A stretch of DNA of 64,000 nt from Cenococcum geophilum 1.58. Its lineage: Eukaryota; Ascomycota; Dothideomycetes; Gloniales; Gloniaceae. Where the stretch lies: contig KV748176.1 in assembly GCA_001692895.1 (NCBI GenBank), positions 372,001-436,000 on the forward strand. The letters are read 5' to 3'. Shown one piece after another: positions 1 through 13,751 of this stretch. Made by a program: the position numbers and the translations under genes. Each line of letters begins with the position of its first letter. The stretch's first letter is position 1. The notes below the pieces were generated by a model, which saw only the letters and a program-made list of their open reading frames with translations, did not search any database and had not been told where the DNA came from.

Positions 1-2494
1 TAAATAATCTAGACGAACCCTTATAGAATAATTAAGTGCTATATAGCTAGAAGCTTCCTTACCCCTATCTCTAGGACTAGAGGCTTTCCTTACTACTAGC
101 TATACACTTAATTAAACGCCAAATAAGTAACTAGGATGGAAAACTCCGTACGAGATCGCTTACGGCAAGCCGCTATTACTTACCTATATATATATATACG
201 GCTGCAAAACCTATACACTAGATAAATAAATTAAAAGGGGAGATAAACTAGCTCCTTATATATTAATTAGACATCTAGTCGGCTATAATTTAACTAATAT
301 CTATTAAATCTGGATTCTAAGTCTCCGCAAGGTTATTTAAACTAAAGACGTCATATTTAACGAGACCTTATTCTATAACCCTAAGGGTTAAGATATTAAC
401 TACCTGCTAAGGGAAGCATTAGAAGACACTCTCTAGATAATTAGTCTACCAGAACCTCTCTATAAGGATAAATCTAAGGATAAATCTATTCTATATAGAC
501 CTACCTTAAATATAAATTAAACGACTATACCTAAATCAAATAATGCGGTAGAGCCTTGTATAAAGGATACCAAGTAGTTACCAACTCCTAGCAGAATAGT
601 ATCTCCAGATTTATTAGAAATAAATACTATACCAGAAGGACTTTAAGACGATATCTTAAATATAATTAAAATAACCCCTACCTAGCTAAGTTCGCTAGAG
701 CTATTTAATATAGCTCTATAAGCTAATAAAGTCTTAGCTAAACCTTTTGCCAACCTTATCCTACTAAAAGGGTTAAAACGAATTTAACGTTAAGCGTATA
801 TAGCAGCACTAGCCAATCTATCTACCCTATTTAATTACTACGCTGGCTTTATTATAGGACTAGTAAAGGATATTAACCAAACTAGATCCTTATCTCTATA
901 TTAGGACAACCTTTCTCCTAAACTAAAGAATCTTAAAGATCTAAGAAAGCATCTATTAACTACTAGCTTCTAAAAAGCTATAGAAAAAGAATACAATAGC
1001 CTAAAACGTTAAGGGATATTTAAAATCGTACTAAAGGAAGAGGTAAGTAATAAGCAGATCCTTCTACTAAAATAGGTCTTTAAATATAAGCTTAATAGCA
1101 ACGGCTACCTATAAAAGCTTAAAGCTTAACTATATATCCGTAAAGACCTATAGATTACTAAAGAAGAGATCTATACAGTAACCCTAGCTGCTCGAATATT
1201 CCATACTCTTATAGCTATAGCAGCTGTATTTAATTTAGAAATTTAATAGTATAACGCTGTAAACGCGTTTATAAATGCTAAGCTTAGTAAACTAGTCTAC
1301 TGCTACTACCTAGAAGGATTTAATTAAAAAGGACATATCCTAAAGCTACTTATAGCGCTATACGGATTAAAAATCTCACTACTACTTTAGTATAAAAAGC
1401 TTACTAATACACTGTCTAAATTTAGATTAAAGCCTATCCTAGGTACTAACTGCCTATTTACTAATAAATAACTTATTATCTTCTTTTACGTAAACGATAT
1501 TGCCGTTTTATTTGCCAAAAAGGACCTTCTAAAACTAGAAGAATTTAAAGCCAAACTACTACACTAATACGAGATCCGTGTACTAGGAGACCTATAATAG
1601 TTCCTAGGTATTTAAATCAAACGAAATTAAGTAAGCAGGAAGCTCTGGCTCTGCTAAGACTCCTATATTAAAAAGATAGCCAATTAATTTAATATTTAAC
1701 TACTAGAAAGATTCCCTAAGTTACTATTTCCTAAAGAACTAATTCCATCTAACCAGCAGACAACCCCTTAAAGAACGCTAGCCTACTAGCAATAAGTAGG
1801 GTCACTTACACACCTTACCGTATTTAGAAAACCTAATATTACTAAGATGTATTCTAAGCTGGCCGAATTCCTAACTAATCTAAATTAAAAGCACCTTAAT
1901 ATAGCAAACTAAGCAATTACCTATTACCTTAGAACAAAATCTATAGCTATTAAATACTCTAGCGAAGTATTTAAAGCATATATCTACTTTAGAAACCCTA
2001 AAGAAGAAGACGTTACCTTTTATAGAGCATCTAATATAGTATTTATAGACTAAAAGGAGACCAGATGGAGCTCTTAAGGATATTTATTTATCCTATTTAG
2101 AGGTCTAATTAATTAGAAAGCAACCCTACAGCGATCTGTTATACGCTTAACTACTAAAGCAGAGCTTCTCTCCCTATTTACTACTGCCGTTAAAATTATC
2201 TAGTGGTAATAATTCTTTAAGGCAATAGGCTTTAATTTAGAACGCAATTTTACTATACTTTACGACAATATATAGACCGTATAACTCCTAAGACAGGATA
2301 CACTAAAGCTTAATACCAAGCTTCGACATATTAACGTCTATTAGCACTAGCTAAGATAGAAAGTTTAAGACAAAAAGATTAACATTTAATAGGTCCCTAT
2401 AGACAAAATACCTACTAACGGCCTTACTAAGATCCTACCTTATTAAAAGCACAAAGCTTAGATAAAGCAATTAAATTTAGTGGATATTCAACAT

Positions 2495-2772
2495 TGTGGG
2501 AGGGTACGACCACTCTCAGATAGGAAAGTCTCAATGCTGTCTGTCTGTCTGTTGGTCGGTCGGTCGGTCGGTCGGTCGGTCGTAATCAATTAGTAGGAAA
2601 GCAGTTAGTAAGAAGAAAGGAAAGAATATATTCCCGGTCGGTCGTGCCTATCCGAGTTATTATTAACTCTAAGGGCTCCAGACCGATCTATATAACTTAT
2701 ATAAGGCCTAAGCTCTCCTAAAGCTATGCCTAATCTAGATATTAAATCTAGGGGCCAAATCACACTACCACA
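2495..2772 (-). repeat. 3' LTR of the 10.6-kb Gypsy element
   Basis: 278 bp, with TG...CA ends on the + strand, matching 12842-13119 at identical length. The differences I can see are transitions, apart from the shared length. It contains a short tetranucleotide run of GGTC units near 2551-2580 that is interrupted in the partner LTR. On the element's own strand the polypurine tract adjoins its inner edge (2773-2785). Confidence 0.93.
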
Positions 2773-2785
2773 TACCTCCCCCACC
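2773..2785 (-). other. Polypurine tract of the 10.6-kb Gypsy element
   Basis: On the - strand the bases adjoining the left LTR read GGTGGGGGAGGTA, a typical plus-strand primer. It sets the orientation of the element. Confidence 0.8.
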
Positions 2786-5700
2786 TAAGTTGTTGTCCCC
2801 TAACGACTTCCAAAACTCTAAAACTCCTTATCTTTAAAACAAAGGCGCGGTAGGTAATTATATACGTTCCTTACCCTTACTACGAACCCAAGATAGTAAA
2901 CAAGGAGACTCTATTCTGGTTAAATAAGACCATTCTTATCTACTTGGCTAAGCAGCAAGAGAGACTTTAGACTGGCAGCTCTTAGATAATATAGCTCTTT
3001 CGCGCCCTTCTATTTGCTTAGTTTTGTCCTATAATTCTTTAGGCAACTCCACATAACTCTATCCTTCTATAATAACTAGGGGTACTCTACTTAGATCTAC
3101 CGTAATAGCTAAAGGATTAATTCTATTATTAATATAGTAGAAGTAAGAGCGGCTATTAAAGCGTTCTATCTTAGTTACACATATTAGCTTAAACGCATCT
3201 TTATAATTCTTAACAGCCCTAAAACGGTAGGAATGCATCCATTTCCCAACTTCGTTCCTATTGCTATTAAGAAGAAAGTTATAATCTTAAACTACCGCTA
3301 GAGAATCCTATTATTGTTTACTAAGAAGGGCGTTAGATAGAGCGCTAGCAGCTATAAGCTTAATTACTACAGGGAAGTGATATGGAATTGCGCCGTAGAG
3401 ATTAGTATGTCTAGACGGCGTATAGGGCGGCGCTCTTAAGTCTTAGTGCGCATCTACCAACTCTGCCCAAGTACCTCCTTTAGTAACCTTAAGGTTATTA
3501 TAATCGTCCTAAATACCAATAAACTATAGTAGTATTGTTCGCCGGGTTTTAGTTAAAGGTCCTTTCGCTCTATAAGGAAGGTAAGGCATAGTTATACGCA
3601 CATCTCCTTTTTTATATGGCTAAGCTACCTAGTCAGTCGCATACTTTTCTACGTCTTTAGTAGTCTAGTCTTAGTTAGAGATCTTATAAACAAATCCGTT
3701 GCCCTTAGTTAATCCTCACGCCTTAAGATCCTCCTACTATGATTCTAGGTGGTAATATATACCAAGTAAAATAATTATGCAGTTATCCTTAGTCTTATTA
3801 TCTAGAGAAATGCTCCCTTAAATTATATTAGTACTATATCTACTTTTAAGAAGCGAGGGAATATTAATATTAATATGGCGGAAAGCTGTAGAGTCTCCTT
3901 TAACTGCGAATTTTATATAATAAGGGTAGGAGATAAGTCGCCACTAGCTGTTAGGTCTAAGGGCGTAATAGAGACAATAATACTAAGGGTCTTATCTTAT
4001 TAGCTATTAACAGAAACCGTAGACCATTATTCTTAACTAGCTATAATTTAGCCGCCCATTAATTAGACGCTAATAATAGCGGTATATACGCATTTCCTTA
4101 TTAATTATTATTAAGATACTAAAATCCCACTACTATTTAAACACGTTTAAAATCACGGATCCTTCTTACTACCATACTTCTTAATCTTTTAGTAATATTA
4201 TCCAATTAAGCAAAGCCTCTCTATTATAGGAAAACCTTAGCGCTAAGTTATAAATGAACTTATACAGTCCTAAGGAATCGGACGGAACTAAAAGTCTATA
4301 AGCCTTTCTAAACTAGGAGTATATAGTAGGATTAGTCTTTATAGTGCCGAGGTAGTTATAGGCGTAATATATTAAATAGAGTCTATAACATAGTATGGCA
4401 TAGTTTAGACCTTTTATCGCCAAACCTATATATCCTCCTATTGCTTAAGTATACATCTAGTAAACCTTATATATCTCCGGATTAAAACCAGCCGCCCTAT
4501 ACCAGCTACGCAAGAGCTTTATAACCTCTATTAGTTTGATTTTAGTAGTTTAATTTAGGGACACCTTAAGATACGCTAGCACATTATCCTTACAGTTATA
4601 TCCTTGTTTTACACGGAGTACCGCTATAGCATCTACAGCCTCCTTAATATACTCCACATTATCTCCTAGCTTAATAATATTCTCATTAAATATTAATTCT
4701 ACTCCTAGCCCCCCTACTTCTAGGTAAGCAATTATTAGCCCCCTTCTTGGATTCCTTCTTAATAAAGATACTAGCAGCTATAGGGGCGAGCCAACAGGCG
4801 TTCCAGCTGCGAGAATACTCTCATTTATAGATAATAAAGGCGAGTTAACTAATATAGGCAATCCTTATTAGGACGGGCTTGGCATAATATTAATGCCTCC
4901 TCCTTAAATAAGTGTCGACGGCTAAAAGGCTAAGGGATTTATTATATTAGAAGTATACTATAAATATATTCGCAGTGCAAGAGCTAAGCTCTCTCCTACT
5001 TATCTAATTCCAACATTAGTAACCTCTAGTCCTATAGTAGTTAGTCTCCTACTTCTTAGTAGTAGGTCCTTATTTAAAACAAGGAAGCTAGTTAAGTGTC
5101 TTCCTAAACTATACTTATTCACCACCTGGTCTAATATTACCCTTCCTAACATCTTAGATGCGAGCGTAAAATCGGTCAGCTATAGTTAAGTAGTGTTCTT
5201 AATACCACGTCCTAGACGTTTAAGCCTATTAATTAGAGCTTTATTAACTCTTACTATAACTTTAGGAAGTAGGTATATTATAAGCTTTTAGACGGCGGAG
5301 AGGAAGTTATAGGAGACTATATATTTTAGCGGTCCGTTAAAAATATCTTATCCCTAGGCCTTTCGGATGGTTTCTCTAGCTTTATTATATTAGTTTCTCT
5401 AATCTTTAGCCATTTTGCTAACGTCAGAGATGTCCTTAAAGATTAATATAAATGTATCCTTTTCTAGAGATACTTATAGTCCGTTATCTTAGTTAATGAA
5501 ATTAACTACTACACTAGCCATATCTGCGTAGTTTTCTTATAAGAGCAAAATCTCGTCACAGATTTAGATAAGCACTACTCAACGCCAATTAACCGCGAAG
5601 CCTCTAACTTCCGTTAGGACGTCACTAATTTATTACTTAGCTCCTTTATAGAGGACTAGTGGTCTACTAAATAAAGACATAATAAGCATACCATTATTCT

Positions 5701-5800
5701 TAATTCTGCTTGGTTTCTACTTTAGCTAATTATAACTATCTCTAAGGTTTATTAAGGGCAAAAAGGTAAAGTTCTAAATAGGGTTTCCTAATCTAAATGG
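2786..5800 (-). other. Extra coding-like region 3' of integrase in the Gypsy element (fossil)
   Basis: Between the end of integrase plus spacer and the 3' LTR, the - strand keeps long stretches with few stops (notably about 5600-5100, 4750-4150 and 3700-2900). Amino-acid composition there is protein-like, with none of the gag, RT or integrase motifs. It occupies the place where some LTR elements carry an additional gene. I do not recognise a family and see no clear membrane protein pattern. It belongs to a broken element and is described only as a fossil region. Confidence 0.5.
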
Positions 5801-6093
5801 TCTACCGAATCTAGGTAGTGGTATAGAGTTCTACCAGCTCTAATCGTTAAATAGACCAATTATGATTTTCTATACCCGGCATAAAAAATTACTATTAGCT
5901 TAGTAAAGGCGGTAAGCGGAACTAACATCTTTATAGTAAATAATACTATATAGTTATTTACAAACATTCTTCTACCCTTACCTTACTATTAATACGTATT
6001 AGATTCCTAACTAAAAAAGCAAATAAGAACGCGTAATAGAAAGAGCTTTAGAAAATACGGCAAATAAAAGAATTACACGGCTGTTATCTATAT

Positions 6094-6106
6094 CCCCTCC
6101 CCCGCC
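6094..6106 (-). other. Internal polypurine tract in the Gypsy element
   Basis: A run of 13 purines on the - strand (GGCGGGGGAGGGG) lies about 230 bp after the integrase end and before the extra 3' region. It resembles a polypurine tract but is 3.3 kb away from the 3' LTR. It could be a central priming site or a relic of a shorter ancestral 3' end. Confidence 0.4.
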
Positions 6107-9100
6107 GTAGAACTTAACTGTCCCCTAGTTAAATGTTTTATACTTAGTTCTATTAAACGATCTTTCTAAAACATACACTTCTTAAACTACGCGGCGTTGC
6201 GATACTAGTGGATTTTATATATCTTTCTTAGGCTCTAGCTCTGCTGTTATTTCTTATAGCATAGTTCCGCCTAACTGGTCGAGCCAGTCTTCCTAGTGGA
6301 CTTTAAATATCTATTATTAATAGAACCTCTTTAATCTATTTCTAGAAGTTTAATTATAGAATAGTGTACTATTAAGATCCTTAATCAAGTACTATCCTTT
6401 ATAAGGGTAACTCTCACATATACGGAATAGGCCCAGCCATTTTAGATCTAACTTACAACTACTAGAATAGTCTTACTTAAGCTGCGTGTTATAAAGTATA
6501 ACTATATCTCCAACCTTAAATCCATCCTAGCGAATGCAGTAGGTGTTATTAAAGTACTCCTTATTTACTACCCTTAGTCGTCTTATACGCGTAATAGCCT
6601 CTTTTATATCTATATCTCTTTAGTTAAACTACTTTATATAAAGTACTAGTAGCTCTACAGTAGTCCGGATTGTTTACTAAGGTAGCGTCTACCAAGTAGG
6701 TATACAGAGTTCAATAGGAAGGACATACTTATATCCGCATATAACTCTTACCAGTATTATTCCCATAGGCCGCTTAATAGTTATCCTATCTGCCTATAAA
6801 ACGGTATAAAGATTGTCCAGCTATAAGCCATCCATTTTTGCTAAAGCGTCTATTATAGGTTTATGGCCTCGCTTTATAAAGCCTTACGCCTAAGTATAGT
6901 AAGCGAAAGCCATAACCCTCTTAATATTATAGAGTTCTACGAGCGCAGCGGTAATATTAGCATTCTCTCCTCTACTATCTACAGAGAGCTATCCAAATGC
7001 TCCCCATTGGCAGATAACATCTTCGTAAAGGAACTTCGCTATACTTTTCGCATCCTTATTTTAAAGGGCCCAAGCTTCCACCTATCTAGATATATATTCT
7101 TAAGTAATAACTAGGTACTAGAATCTAAGACGGCTTAGAGGTATAAACGTAATATCTACTACTACTTATTATTACAAGGTGGACTCCTATATAGGGTATA
7201 TCGCTTCTTCTTCCTATTCTAGCTGTTGCTTCTAGCATTATAGACACGATTTAATATACTATAATATCTAATCCTATAGCCCTAGCTACCAATATCAATT
7301 TAAGATTCTCTAATACGTTCCTTTTTATTCGCGATGTCCGCTTTAATTATAAAGGCTTTTAATAATCTCTTGCTAAGCGTCCTTGTTATTAACTACCCTT
7401 TGCATTAGTATATTTTTTAATTATCGGCGGAAGAGCTATTAATTGCGCACTAGGAATTTCAGCGTATATTATTTAAACTTTTTAAATTCTTTAGTATTTA
7501 TTTCTTTTGGACGTTATAAGGTCACTAGCTATTTTATAATCTTCTAAGACTTTCTAGAATATAAGTCTTCCAGTAGCAGATCCACCTCTATTTTAACTAG
7601 GCTAGCCGTATATTCTAAAGCACTTAGTTCGCAGTTAATGAACTCTTTAATATCTTTAGTCAGCTTATTAGGTCGTTTGCCATCTAGTAGTTGTTATAAT
7701 AGTCTATTAGCTAGGCTATTCTTCTTCCCTAGAACATGCCTAATATTAAAGTCCTATAACTGAATCTATACTAGCTATTATGTCATTAAGGCTCCTAGTA
7801 AATTAGTAGCAGCACAATTTAGTTATATAACTAAGGTATTTATATCCGTCTTAACTATAAAGCGGACGCCGTATAGGTACACTTAATACTTCTTTAATAT
7901 ATGCAGTAATGCCCGACATTTAAGCTTTCCTGAATTGTACTTCTGCTCCGCTTAAGACTAAATGCCGCTCTTATATTAATATAGGTGGTAACAACCTTGC
8001 ACGTCCAGTTATATAAGACCGCATCCCTACCCATTCTTACATCCGTTAACGGTGAGAATAATTAGCCTAGCCCCCTTACTATAATCTAGTTAAACCAACG
8101 CGGGTATAGTAGTGATTGCATACTTTAGAGTCTTTATAGCAGTTATCTGCTCTATACCCTATACAAACGGAATATTTACTCGTAGTAGTCGGAAGATTAG
8201 CTCTGCCTTTATTACGAAGTCTTCTACCTATATTCAGTAATACACAACAACTCCTATAAAGGCTTGGGCAGATATAACGTCTTTACAGTCTCTCTAGTAA
8301 ATAATCTTTGCGACTTTTAACTCTTCCAGATATTGCCCCTTTCTATTATAGCGGTAACCAACCACTATAATCTCGTCCTTGTAGAAATGAGACTTTGCGC
8401 CTAAGATTATATACCCAGCTCATTCCAAATCTATAAGTACTCCGTCTAGCCATATAATATATTCCAGAATATATCTGCGCACGCCTAAAAGGCTCTCTTC
8501 TCCATCATACATTATCTATGGTCCTTTTACTATAATATTATCTAGAAACGGCAGGGCATAGTGTAGGATATATTACTCTAAAATCTTAGTAATTATCCTC
8601 ACAAACTAGGCTACTGAATTTATTCCTTTTATAGGTACCGTCATTTGTTATAGAAGTCCTAGAGGTATTATAAAGGCCATTAGGTTCCTACTTTCTATAT
8701 CTAGCTCCAATTAGTCATATTTAGAGAAGAAGTCTACTAGAGACATAACTTTACACCCTGCAAACTCCTTAGAAAACTCATCAGCATATGGCGGCAGATT
8801 TGCGTCCCTAATAGTCACTTGGTTGATATTTATTACCGCGTTAATTAGCCAGTACTTCTTATGTTCCTTTTTGCTTATAAGAAACCATAAATTCCTATAT
8901 AGGCTTTCGCAATATTCCAGAGTCCCTTAAGCTAGTTATTCTTATAATATATTTATTACTTCCCCTTATAGGGCTCTTAGTATAGGGAAGTTTGGCACTT
9001 GCTATGCTTTATATAGTACAGTCTTAATCTTTAATGGTGGAGTTACGTCTCTACTAACACAACCTATCTTAGAAAACTCCCATACTAGAGCCTCTTCTTA

Positions 9101-12100
9101 GTTAAATAATATGGCCTTAAAGATTTCTCGTTCTCTTAGCTGGAGGTCCCCTATAATTACGCGCTCTAATTATTCTAGCTTTAGCCGTGTACTATAGGCC
9201 AGCTTAGTATACCGCGGCTTAAGGAAATAATTATATGGACTAAGGGGTAACTCTTAAATGGACGCCTTTTGCCGACGCAAGGCCACTTCTTACTACTCTA
9301 TTATTCCTCCTATAACCGTTCTGTCTGGTACTAACGAATTAACTAGGCGGACCTTCTCTGCCTTTTATTTATACGCAGTTACTATACTTATAGCATTCTA
9401 TTAGGCCTTACTCCTATAGCCTTCTATTTACATCGTAAATAGATCCGTTATCTTTAATATTTAATATATAAGGGATCTAGCCTTTGCTTTAAATACTAGC
9501 TTCTACCTTTCTCCTAAGTACTTCTTTAGGACTTCCTTTAACGTTTTGCTGTCGAGCTTTCTTTATCTAGCGTTATGCTCTTCTTTCCGTTAATTGCCCT
9601 ATTTAGCGGATATCTAGAATGGCAAACGTCCTTATTAAAGTTACACCTCATTTCCCTCCTCTCCGTCCTCGGCGTCCTCCTTATCCTAATATGCCGGGTT
9701 ATAAGTAACCCCGGATATGATCCTAGCGGTTATACCAGTTACATATTTCCCGAACTACTACCTATACTAATTCCTTTATCTAGTCTAAGGAATATTATGT
9801 CCTTGTAGGATGTTAAGAACCTTATTTTAACTCCGCTATCTTTTAATTAAATAATGCAAGATACCTAGCCTATTGCGGTTTGCTGTGTTACTAGCCTAGC
9901 CCTTACTAACTACGGCTTACTAAGTATTACCTTATGTAATATTTCTCCGATAGCAATGAAAGTCGTGGATATTAAGACGTCCCCTATAACTATAGTGGCT
10001 ATATACACTAATCTAATAAACTTAGACTAAGTCCCATTTATAGACATTAAACGTATACCCTATAACTACGGGGGCAGACTTAATATTAGCAAGCCGTATT
10101 GTAGAGCCACACTTTCCTTAATAAGGTTAAGCTCCGCTCTAGAGTTAATTAAGCACTTAACCCTTTTGTCTCCTATCTATGCTTCCACCTTTAAACATCG
10201 TCGTCGAAACTAGGTAAATCCTGCTTCCCGTTTAATCTGGTCTACCTCTATAGTTATTAGGCCAGCTTGATTAGTATAAAACGTCAGGTATGCTAATGAC
10301 GTAAATGCCTTAACACCCTCTTGCTTTTATTGGTAAGGTTCTATAAGAGATAGCGAAAGCGGCTTAAAGAATAACCTTACAACTTCAGGCATATACATAA
10401 GGCAGTCACCGACAGTAACTTTAATAGTTTTTAATAAGATCTTATCCGCCATTATAGTTAGGCTTAGGACGTTCTCTTTTAATATGTCTATTATCCTAAC
10501 CGGCTTTAGTCGCGGTGCTTTAGCAGTCGCAGTCGCTTCCGTTCCTTGCTCTACTTCTCTTCTTAGCTGTTTAGTATAGTCTATTTTATTAGTCTCCTTA
10601 TTATCTACTAGTGAATGGGGGGCCTGCCACTGTAGTCGTGGTGCGATTTAGATATGTCCTCCTAGTTATATATTTTAAACTATTACTAGTTGCAAACCAG
10701 TTAGTTTTAAAGGTGGTTTTGTTACCCTAATATCTCCTCTTAGCTTCCTAAGATCGTATGACCGTATTATAGACTGCGACTAGGTTGCTGCTCCTACTGG
10801 ATTAATATACACTAACTCCACTTAGTATATATCTTCCCAGGACTTACCGAGCTTTTCTTCGCTTTTAGCGCCATTGCTTTCTATAAGCTCTACTAAGGAT
10901 GCATTTAGTTAGATGCCTGTCGCCGTTACATTAGGATTAATATTCGCATTCTACCTTAGCCAGTCTTTAAGGAACTAAATTTAATAGCTGCTCGGTAAAT
11001 ACGGGAGTGGATTTCCTAGGTACTAACGTGTTCTAGTATAGATTTGGTTGTTCTCGTTTATATATAGGAACCCCTGGCTAACTAGTTCTTAGAGCTCTAG
11101 GTATTAGTTAATAAAATAATAAGGGCCTCCATATCTATAACACGTCTTATCTTATGCCTAGTATGCACTAAGGTTTCCTAGTCCTTTATACCTTCCTAGA
11201 CCTAGCTTATATTACTCTTATAGCGCCCCTTTATAGGACGGCAGTAGTCTATTATTATTTGTTACTAGTCGCGGACCTACTTATTCTTAACGCGCTAACG
11301 CCTTATTTAGGAGCTGTATATACTATATTAGGTCTTGGCGAATTCTATTAAGGAACGGCATTAAAGATATAACGCTTGCCAATTCAACCGTCCCAAGATT
11401 AAGCTTCCAAAGTTAACTAGTAAGGCTCTCTAGCTTAGGGTCTATTTCTTAGGTCATATAACGGGTACTTACCAACTTATTTAGCTAAGAGACTACGGGC
11501 GGCTAAAGAGCAGCATCTCTCTAGTTTAATATAGCCGGCTACTGCTCGCGGAATTGTCTAACTAGTTGTTAGAGACCTTGCTCCTTAGGGTTTATTATTA
11601 ATAAGCAGTCTGCGCCCTTATATAAATTAAGCCTGTCTTCTACAGCCCTTCTTAATAGGTAGAAGTTAAAAGACTTTCGTCTATCCAGGTCAGCTCCTGT
11701 CTTAGTTATAGTATATTTTTAATATTTAAATAGGAGTCCTTTTACAAACCAGTATCCTTATTCACAGTTTTCCAAATTATTAGCTTTAGTAACCTTCTAA
11801 AAAATTAGTGTAAATTATCTACAGTACTCGCGTATACTACTAGGTAGGTTATTCCTACACTATAGTATATACGCTTCCAAGAATTCTACCGTCTTAACTT
11901 ATTAAAAGTAGTTACTTCCTTAGTAGTCTATCCGAAGCTTTCTTACAAGTTCTATCTATCTGCTAATAATAAACTTAGGCAGACTTTAGATCTAGGTCCC
12001 TATCCAATAGTTACAATATTCCGGAAGTCCTTAATACTTCTTATTATCCGTAACACGGTATTAAATACATAGTCGCTCATATTATTCAATAAATTGCGAT

Positions 12101-12841
12101 ATATTTTATCCTATAAAGTAAAGAGTCCCTAGAGTCCCTAAAGCTAGCATAGGCTGGGCCATAACATATACCTTATCTTATTCCATTAGTGGTTTATTAT
12201 AAGGTAATAGACTAGTAGTTTCTTCTAGGATAAGTAAGTTAACCTCCTAGTTCTTATCCTCTCTTTATTAAAGGTCATCGGTTCTAGACATTATAGGAGT
12301 TAGGTCTAGTACCACATCCTCTAGGTTAGGAAAACTTTGTAAGTCAGCAGGCTGCCTACTTTCTTCTCCACCGTCATTATAGAATAGGCCTAGCATCCCT
12401 AGTATTCCCTTTATTAGTCCTATCGCCATTACTCTTATAAATTTAAGGGAGGCTTATATAAATACCAGAAGAATTATATAGACTATTATAAATATAGTAA
12501 ATAAAAAATTAAAGACTTCTTTCTACTAGTCCTAATATATCATAACCCTCTCTTTTATCCTCCGTCCTGCCATACCCCGTGCTCGTATTCCCACTCCTAG
12601 TCGTCTATTCCGTCTACCATAGGTCTTAGATAACAATCTCCGAAAGTGTTATTAACTTATCTTAGTAATGGTAATGCCTGCGCGTACGTCGCTAGTAGTT
12701 CCGTGCTCAATTTCCGCACCTATTGGTGACTCAACAGTTTTCAGTAGCTGCAGCACGTTCCTATGCGTCTCCTGTGTATATAGCGCTAGACTTCTAATCC
12801 AAAGAGCTTGCCGTCGTCCCCACGTAGAATGCCATAAAATA

Positions 12842-13119
12842 TATAGGAGGGTACAACCACTCTTAGATAGGAAAGTCTCAATGCTGTCTGTCTGTCTGTT
12901 GGTTAGTCAGTCGGTCGGTTAGTCAGTCGTAATTAATTAGTAGGAAAGCAGTCAGTAAGAAGAAAGGAAAGAATATATTCCTGGTTGGTCATACCTATCC
13001 GAGTTGTTATTGACTCTAAGGGCTCCAGACCGATCTATATAACTTGTGTAAGGCCTAGGCTCTCCCGAAGCTATGCCCAATCTAGATGTTAAATCCAGGG
13101 GCCAAATCACACCACCACA
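12842..13119 (-). repeat. 5' LTR of the 10.6-kb Gypsy element
   Basis: 278 bp, the same length as 2495-2772, and followed by the second copy of the ACAT target duplication (13120-13123). The terminal TG on the + strand side has become TA here, consistent with RIP. Confidence 0.93.
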
Positions 13120-13307
13120 ACATCAGGTTAATTAATTCCATTTACAATATTCGCAATATCCGCAATATCCATAATATTTATAATATCCGTCACAGTTACC
13201 CTATCCGTTTACTACTCTTAAATTATATCTAAATTTCCTATTTTAGTATAGCTTCTGCCTTTATTTTATATTCTATAGCTTTAACTACACCATTAAATCT
13301 GGGGGGG

Positions 13308-13553
13308 TGTATAACCGACTACCAACACTACTAAGACACAAGATTACCGCTTAGAAGGCTCTAAGATAGCGTCAACGCCACCCTATATATTAATTGTAGA
13401 TTAATATTACTTGCAGATCACTATTCCCATTTTAGTTACCTATTACCCTTTTATATCTTATTACCTCCACCTTCTTCGTGTATATATAGAGGCTTTAGAG
13501 CCACATTCACAATCAAGTCGTTTATTTAATTCACCACACTACAAAGCTTATAA
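13308..13553 (+). repeat. 3' LTR of the split Copia element
   Basis: It begins TGTATAACCGACT directly after a run of seven G. It ends at the point where homology to the solo LTR at 49863-50045 stops. The shared blocks cover both ends and the middle (for example TTGCAGATCACT). It is longer than the solo copy (246 versus 183 bp) because of indels in the middle. Confidence 0.85.
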
Positions 13554-13733
13554 TAACGCATATATAACGCATATTCTCCCGCTAATAAGCCGTTTAACTA
13601 CCGTAATATATTCTCGTTTACTTTATGCCGGCGTTTATTTACTATAGGTATCTTATCCCTTGCAACGTTAAAATGTGCCCTATTCTTATCGATAATCTCC
13701 AGCGTGAGAATCTTAGAGTCGTGTAGCTCTGAT

Positions 13734-13751
13734 CAGACCTGCGGAGGATAG
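13734..13751 (+). repeat. Left terminal inverted repeat of hAT element
   Basis: 18 bp, the exact reverse complement of 18393-18410. The 8-bp target duplication GCTCTGAT lies just outside. Confidence 0.93.

Larger units (their letters stand above)
2495..13119 (-). mobile_element. Ty3/Gypsy retrotransposon, full length, 10.6 kb, nested in Copia
   Basis: Two 278-bp LTRs (2495-2772 and 12842-13119) bracket an internal region read on the - strand. The flanks repeat ACAT (2491-2494 and 13120-13123; AACAT if the last LTR base is counted), which is the target duplication. A polypurine tract lies directly inside the left LTR, so the left LTR is the 3' one. Going leftward one sees gag (about 12300-11000, with a zinc-knuckle-like CY..GG word near 11130), RT (about 8950-8500), RNase H (about 8300-7900) and integrase (about 7300-6330). 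About 3 kb of further coding-like sequence follows before the 3' LTR. It is broken by many stops. The outline is complete. Confidence 0.9.
1..13553 (+). mobile_element. Ty1/Copia retrotransposon, 3' part, split by a Gypsy element
   Basis: The + strand shows, in Copia order, the C-terminal part of integrase (about 1-420), reverse transcriptase (about 960-1650) and RNase H (about 1890-2490). The 5' LTR, gag and most of integrase lie left of the window. The end of the coding region is cut at 2494 by the Gypsy element and resumes at 13124, followed by a short spacer, a run of G just before 13308 acting as polypurine tract, and the 3' LTR (13308-13553). Coding frames are interrupted many times throughout, so this is a fossil. 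Copia assignment rests on the integrase-before-RT order and on recognisable RT and RNase H blocks. Confidence 0.88.

Noticed and set aside
2551-2580. GGTC run considered as telomere-like or regulatory repeat
   Set aside because: It is a short microsatellite within an LTR, interrupted in the partner LTR.
6863-7114. Open frame of 83 codons in the Gypsy element
   Set aside because: It lies in the + direction across the - strand pol region of a RIP-damaged element and has no motif.
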